The translations under genes were made by a program, and so were the position numbers. From positions 1 through 35,393 of the forward strand of contig CAZZNQ010000038.1 in the NCBI GenBank assembly GCA_964655775.1: a stretch of DNA of 35,393 nucleotides, given 5' to 3'. The stretch's first letter is position 1. Each line of letters begins with the position of its first letter. A model generated the notes under the pieces. That model made no database searches, was not told the DNA's origin, and saw only the letters and a list, made by a program, of their open reading frames with translations. This DNA comes from CAZZNQ01 sp964655775 (GTDB lineage: Bacteria; Planctomycetota; Brocadiia; SM23-32). Shown in pieces: positions 30,994-35,393 of the stretch.

Positions 30994-33231
30994 ATGACCA
31001 CTCAAGACGGATCGGCGAACGTTCGACTGACCGCCACCGACTCGATCGCCGCCGTGATCGAGGAGATGACGCTATTGGAGAAGGCCCGGCTCTGCGGAGG
31101 CGCCCTGCCCTTCGAAACGCACGGGGTCGAGCGCCTTGGCATTCCCAGGCTGCTGATGACCGACGGCCATAACGGCATCAACTCCCACCACCTGCTGGGC
31201 AACCACGTGCACCGCGTGGCGGACCGACTCGGATTGGATAAGAGTCGGATCCACGCGATGATGGTCCTGCTGCACGAGAAGGGCGCCGACGGCATCCGGG
31301 CCCTGGCGTCCGGCGTCGTGGATGCTGCCGAGTGGGCCGAGGAACTGGACGCGCCGGAAGCCTTCGTGCGCGGCGTGGCCGAAGCTTTTCGCGAGGAATT
31401 GCCCGAGGCCGGCCTGCCGTCTTGCTTCCCTCCCGGCATCGTCATGGGCGCAACCTGGGACCCCGACCTGATCGCCGAGTGCGGGGCGGCCGTCGCCGCC
31501 GAAGCTCGAGCGTTCGGTTTGGACATTCTGCTCGGCCCCAACGTGAACATCCACCGCGATCCCCTGTGCGGCCGCGCCTTCGAAAGCTACTCGGAGGATC
31601 CACACCTTTCGGCCGAGATCGGCGTCGGTTACATCCGAGGCGTCCAGGAGGAAGGCGTCGCCGCCGTCGTCAAGCACTACGTTGCCAACAACCAGGAGCA
31701 CGAGCGGCTGGGCGTGGACGAACAGATCACCCAGCGCGCCCTGCGGGAGGTCTACTTCCCGTCGTTCAGGAGGGCCATCGTTGACGGCGACTGCTGGATG
31801 GTCATGAGCGCCTATAACAAGGTGAACGGCACGGCCTGCGCCCTGAATCGGTGGCTGCTCACCGAGGTGCTGCGCGAGGAGTGGGGTTTCTCCGGGTTCG
31901 TCGTTTCGGACTGGGGAGCCGCCTACGACCGCATCGAGGCGTTGCGCGCGGGCAACGATCTGGCTATGCCCGGCCCGCTCGATCCCCAGCAGATCGTCGA
32001 TGCCGTGGAGAGCGGCCGACTGGACGAGTCTGTCCTCGACGAGCGGGTACGCTGTATCCTGGGTGTTATGCTCAGGCTGCCGGCCTTCGCCGGCGATCCG
32101 AAGCCGGCTCTGGACCGGAAGCGCTCGATGCGCGTCGCCCGGAAGGTGGCGGCCGAAGGCGTGGTCCTGCTGAAGAACGACGCCGGCGCGCTGCCGGTCT
32201 GCGAGGGCCGGGTCGCCGTGTTCGGAGAGAACTCCACAGCACCCATCGCCACCGGCACGGGCAGCGCCGGAGTGGTGAGCCCGCACGAGGTATCCGTCCT
32301 CGAAGGGCTGGCTGCGCGCTTCGGCGAGGAGAACGTCACCTTCGGGGAGCTGCCGGACGACGCCGCACTGGCCGTGATCTGCGTCGGCGCGATCAGCGGG
32401 GAGGGGCGCGACCGCGAGTCGCTGGACCTGGCGCCCGAGGACGTGGGCCTGATTCTCGACGTGGGCGCCCGATGCCGTGAGGCGGGCACCCCCTCGGTGG
32501 TGATCCTGAACGTCTGCGGTCCGGTCACGATGGCCGACTGGGTCGACGAGGTGGACGCTGTTCTTCTCGGCTGGCTTGGCGGCATGGAGATGGGCAACGC
32601 CGTGGCCGCCGTGCTGGCCGGCGACGTCTGTCCGTCCGGCAAGCTCCCGCTGACGTTCCCCAGGCGGCGCCAGGACACGCCCGCGTTCCTCAACTTCCCC
32701 GGGGAGTTCGGCCGGGTGGTCTACGGCGAGGGCATCTTCGTCGGCTACCGTTACTACGACACCGCCGACGTCGCGCCGCAGTATCCGTTCGGCCACGGGC
32801 TCTCCTACACGACCTTTGAGCTATCGGGCCTCGCCGTCAGCGCCGATACATTGGACCTGGACGCCCGCGGCAAGCTGAGCGTCTCCGTGGACGTTGCGAA
32901 CACGGGCGGCTGCCGCGGGAAGGAGGTCGTGCAGCTCTACGTGCGGCACGAGGACGGCACCATTCGCAAGCCGGACAAGGAACTGCGCGGCTTCGCCAAG
33001 GTCGACCTCGGGCCGGGTGAGGCGACCACCGTCCGCTTCGAGATCACCGGCGATGCCCTGGCCCACTACGATGGTCGGCGGGAGCAATGGTGCGTCGAGC
33101 CCGACGCATACGAGGTGCTGGTCGGCGTCTCCTCGCGCGATATCCGCTCAACGGCGAACTTCAAGGCCGAGGGCACGATATCCGACAAGGCAAGGGCCGC
33201 GGACGGAGACGTGATCGTCTGGTCGCCCTGA
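30994..33231 (+). CDS. Glycoside hydrolase family 3 beta-glycosidase
   Basis: The 745-residue product has the three-domain GH3 layout: a TIM-barrel domain, an alpha/beta sandwich (from about 390) and a C-terminal fibronectin-III-like domain (QLYVRHEDGTIRKPDKELRG). The catalytic nucleophile is D306 in FVVSDWGA. Substrate-contact motifs KHYVANNQE (K227, H228) and GRAFESYSEDP are present. There is no signal peptide, so it probably hydrolyses imported oligosaccharides in the cytoplasm with retention of configuration. An extended helical stretch after residue 60 (LGLDKSRIHAMMVLLHEKG) is longer than in most relatives. ATG 30994 follows CACGGAGGCCGTCGC and replaces the longer open frame from 30919. 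Specificity (glucoside, xyloside or other) cannot be read from sequence. Confidence 0.92.
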   Translation: MTTQDGSANVRLTATDSIAAVIEEMTLLEKARLCGGALPFETHGVERLGIPRLLMTDGHNGINSHHLLGNHVHRVADRLGLDKSRIHAMMVLLHEKGADGIRALASGVVDAAEWAEELDAPEAFVRGVAEAFREELPEAGLPSCFPPGIVMGATWDPDLIAECGAAVAAEARAFGLDILLGPNVNIHRDPLCGRAFESYSEDPHLSAEIGVGYIRGVQEEGVAAVVKHYVANNQEHERLGVDEQITQRALREVYFPSFRRAIVDGDCWMVMSAYNKVNGTACALNRWLLTEVLREEWGFSGFVVSDWGAAYDRIEALRAGNDLAMPGPLDPQQIVDAVESGRLDESVLDERVRCILGVMLRLPAFAGDPKPALDRKRSMRVARKVAAEGVVLLKNDAGALPVCEGRVAVFGENSTAPIATGTGSAGVVSPHEVSVLEGLAARFGEENVTFGELPDDAALAVICVGAISGEGRDRESLDLAPEDVGLILDVGARCREAGTPSVVILNVCGPVTMADWVDEVDAVLLGWLGGMEMGNAVAAVLAGDVCPSGKLPLTFPRRRQDTPAFLNFPGEFGRVVYGEGIFVGYRYYDTADVAPQYPFGHGLSYTTFELSGLAVSADTLDLDARGKLSVSVDVANTGGCRGKEVVQLYVRHEDGTIRKPDKELRGFAKVDLGPGEATTVRFEITGDALAHYDGRREQWCVEPDAYEVLVGVSSRDIRSTANFKAEGTISDKARAADGDVIVWSP

Positions 33232-33269
33232 TCGTCCGGGTCGGATCACGGAGCAGTTGCTAGGGCCGT

Positions 33270-34271
33270 CTATTCCTCGTCTGCCCAGTAGCTGTCGTTG
33301 GCTTTGAGGTCCTCGATGACGGCGTCAAGACGCCCGAGGCTACTCTCCCGGTCAAGCATCATCCAGTGCACCCAACTGATGCCGAGCTTCTCCATCAGCG
33401 TGCCGTGGTACGCGTGGCCGTCCATCACCCGCATTTCCCGGCGTCGGCTGTCGGGGTTGGCGGTGTAGAACTCCGTGTTGATGCACGGGTAGTGCTGCTT
33501 GAGATCGACTATCCGCTCGCTGCTGTCGCGCCAGTAGCTGTGGAAGCCGACCGCCGTCTTCGACCAGTCGATTCCCTGCAGGTCATCCACCACCTGCGTC
33601 GGCGTCCTCCCGGTGGCCCCGACCTGGCAGAATGTCATGATGATCTTGGGCGTATCGGGTGCCAGCTTGTCGGTTAGCCGCCACAGTTCCTCGAAATCGC
33701 GCAGGTTCTGGGCCGTGTAATCGTCCGGCTGGCTGAACACCGGCTCGTTTGTCAGTTCATAAATGACGTTCTTGCGGTCCTTGTAACGGTCCGCCATCCT
33801 GCTCCAAAACATCCGGGCGTTGGGCATGTCGTAGGTGCCGGGCCGGGGATGATAATCGATGATGACGTATACGCCCACCCCCTCCGCGCGGTCGATGATG
33901 GCGTCCAGGAAGCTCTCATACTGGTCCAGTGAGTAGTTCTCCGCACGCTCGGGGCGGTAGGCGCAGGCCACGCGAACCACGTTGAGATGGTGTTCCTGCA
34001 TCGCCTGCCAGGGACTGTCGCTTAGCGCCCAGGTGGTCTTGTCCGGGATCCAGCCGTATATCCAGAACGTCCCGCCGCGAAGCCGGCTTCCGTCGCTCGC
34101 CACCAGTGTGTTGTCGGCTATCCTCGGCCGCCCCATGGGGGCGGCTGCAGCATCCGCGGAGTCGGCGCCTGACCGGTGGGTTCTGTTCGACATAGCGCCG
34201 CAGGACGCCGACAGCAGCATCGTTACAGCAGAAAGGAGAGTCAACGCCGCTCTGCTTGTTAATGGGGCCAC
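33270..34271 (-). CDS. GH5-like (clan GH-A) lipoprotein
   Basis: The 333-residue product has a lipoprotein signal with lipobox LSASC near residue 23. The TIM barrel shows clan GH-A landmarks: NVVRVAC at strand 2, YVIIDYHP at strand 3, the acid/base E176 in YELTNEP, FHSYW, and the nucleophile E267 in INTEFYT. It is probably an endo- or exo-glycanase anchored to a membrane; the polysaccharide is unknown. The start is GTG at 34271 after AGAAGGGAAGAACT. It is convergent with the GH3 gene with a 38-bp gap and follows the partial GH39-like gene on the same strand, 225 bp away. The product is rather short for GH5 but contains both catalytic Glu. Confidence 0.82.
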   Translation of the reverse strand: MAPLTSRAALTLLSAVTMLLSASCGAMSNRTHRSGADSADAAAAPMGRPRIADNTLVASDGSRLRGGTFWIYGWIPDKTTWALSDSPWQAMQEHHLNVVRVACAYRPERAENYSLDQYESFLDAIIDRAEGVGVYVIIDYHPRPGTYDMPNARMFWSRMADRYKDRKNVIYELTNEPVFSQPDDYTAQNLRDFEELWRLTDKLAPDTPKIIMTFCQVGATGRTPTQVVDDLQGIDWSKTAVGFHSYWRDSSERIVDLKQHYPCINTEFYTANPDSRRREMRVMDGHAYHGTLMEKLGISWVHWMMLDRESSLGRLDAVIEDLKANDSYWADEE

Positions 34272-34496
34272 AGTTCTTCCCTTCTTCAGAGTTGTGCCGT
34301 TGCTTCCCAGTTCCGTCCGAAGTCGTGGTTCGCCTGAATCACCTTAGCGAACGGGCAAGCGGCCTGCAACTCTCTGGAGCGACGGATTCTCAAAACTCGG
34401 CAGAGAGGCGAGCCGTTTCATCCCCCGACGCGGTGGCTGCCGCCGGAGTCACGTCTCGGAACCGTGCGGGTAGTGTTCGACGCCACCGGGCAGCAC

Positions 34497-35393
34497 TTAC
34501 GTAGGCCGCGGATCGGGGGCGGGCGTCAACCAGACGGCCGCCACGCTGTCCGCCGGCAGGTATACGCGGCACTCGAACTCCTCGGCCACACTTACCGTGC
34601 GCCGCTCGACGGGCACAGGTTCCAGGGCCTCGTCGCACCAGCGTCGGGCCCCGTCTATGCGCTCCAGCTCCAGCATCCTGATCCCCGGCGACAGATTCCG
34701 GAAGCACAGCCCCACAACGCGGTCGGTGCGGGCTTCCTCGTCGTGGTTCACCAGCATCACGCCCAACCGGTCCTCGCAGCGGCCGGCCAGCGCGCGGATG
34801 CCGGGCGGCGCGTCGACGGCCAGCCGGCGGTCGCGCAGCCGCGAGAGAATCCGGTAGACGAAGTACTGCGGGCGGACCTCGCCCTCCACCCCGAATAAGC
34901 CCAGCCGGTGCGGGATCTCGTTCCAGTGCCGGGTCATGCCGACGAGGCCCTTGTCGGAGAAGAACGGTGCGAAGTCGTCGTGGAAGCAGGTCTGGTCCCA
35001 GATATGATAGTAGAAGGACCAGTCGACTCCCGTCTCCAGCAGGTCGACCGCGGCGGCGGCAGCGATGGCGGCTCGTCGCGGGTCAAGCGCCTGTTCGGCC
35101 ACCGACGGTCCGCCGAGGAAGCTGCTCCATTCGGTGACGAAGAGTTCCGGCCGCTTGCCCGGGAAGCCCTCGACTGCCTTTTTCGCGACGTTCAGGTGGT
35201 CCACGTGTTGAGCGGGTGAGTCGCTGTAGAGGTGCCAGGAGACGAAGTCGAGCTGTGTGCCGGTGCGTGCGCAGTATTCCACCAGCCCGGGCAGCAGGGG
35301 GCTGCGCACGCCGGCCAGCGCCGGCCCGCCGACGCGCGCCTCCGGGAACACCTCCAGGATCGGGCGGACGGTCATCGCGTAGTACTTGGCGTA
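34497..35393 (-). CDS. GH39-like glycosidase, N-terminus beyond window
   Basis: The frame is open through the right edge (the last codons read YAKYYA before MTVRP), so the gene starts outside; 298 residues are visible. The barrel part shows LDFVSWHLYSDSP and the likely nucleophile Glu in LFVTEWSSFL. WSFYYHIWDQ and a beta-sandwich C-terminal domain follow. This is the GH39/clan GH-A beta-xylosidase-like pattern, though neighbouring clan families cannot be excluded. The acid/base NE motif must lie in the missing part. No lipobox or signal can be judged. It may be co-transcribed with the GH5-like gene downstream. Confidence 0.75.
   Translation of the reverse strand, partial: YAKYYAMTVRPILEVFPEARVGGPALAGVRSPLLPGLVEYCARTGTQLDFVSWHLYSDSPAQHVDHLNVAKKAVEGFPGKRPELFVTEWSSFLGGPSVAEQALDPRRAAIAAAAAVDLLETGVDWSFYYHIWDQTCFHDDFAPFFSDKGLVGMTRHWNEIPHRLGLFGVEGEVRPQYFVYRILSRLRDRRLAVDAPPGIRALAGRCEDRLGVMLVNHDEEARTDRVVGLCFRNLSPGIRMLELERIDGARRWCDEALEPVPVERRTVSVAEEFECRVYLPADSVAAVWLTPAPDPRPT

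Noticed and set aside
31072..32796. A 574-codon minus-strand frame opposite the GH3 gene
   Set aside because: It is the shadow of the GH3 gene; its composition is Val/Gly/His/Arg-rich noise without motifs.
1..35393. CRISPR arrays, rRNA genes, riboswitches, transposase genes or inverted terminal repeats
   Set aside because: No regularly spaced repeats, rRNA sequence, recognisable riboswitch cores or transposase frames were seen.

Overview
The window is high-GC bacterial chromosome, probably from a metagenome assembly because it contains a 10-base N gap at 16786-16795. The style of the genes suggests the PVC group, most likely Planctomycetota. Indicators are secreted proteins with EF-hand pairs, FG-GAP/VCBS plus ASPIC/UnbV proteins, a Tat-exported type I sulfatase, a uroporphyrinogen-decarboxylase-like methyltransferase beside a glycosidase, and planctomycete-like integrase wording. 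The phylum is inferred; no rRNA is present to fix it.

Left flank (1-6418): a partial URO-D-like methyltransferase and a six-hairpin glycosidase on the + strand converge on a two-gene minus-strand operon. That operon encodes a TVP38/TMEM64 membrane protein followed by a dihydrolipoamide-dehydrogenase-type flavoprotein. A 73-residue SWIM zinc-finger protein and an intact tRNA-Arg(CCU) follow, each behind a promoter with a TAAGAT -10 box.

Middle (6374-28110): this looks like a genomic island of about 21.7 kb integrated in the tRNA-Arg gene. The left end is the tRNA itself. The right end is a 45-nt tRNA-Arg 3' piece in the same orientation, starting exactly at the anticodon loop. A decayed tyrosine-recombinase C-terminus lies just inside the left end. 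The cargo is one minus-strand run of eight genes (27600 down to 7082) with three ATGA stop/start overlaps. In order of transcription they are: a sulfatase with C-terminal EF-hands; a four-EF-hand protein with an esterase between two copies of an unrecognised domain; an alpha/beta hydrolase with an FGE-like tail; a 1428-residue protein made of two hydrolase plus beta-lactamase-like modules joined by EF-hands; an EF-hand/propeller/FG-GAP protein; two more proteins carrying the unrecognised domain and EF-hands; and a second EF-hand/FG-GAP protein. Seven of the eight carry EF-hands, placed N-terminally, C-terminally or between domains. Two genes carry single-base frameshifts in short homopolymers. 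The products look exported; a shared role in desulfating or de-esterifying an external substrate is inference.

Right flank (28111-35393): a possible 39-codon hydrophobic ORF, a secreted HEAT-like protein with a good promoter, a GH3 glycosidase, a GH5-like lipoprotein, and a GH39-like glycosidase cut by the window edge. With the left-flank glycosidase this indicates a carbohydrate-degrading lifestyle.
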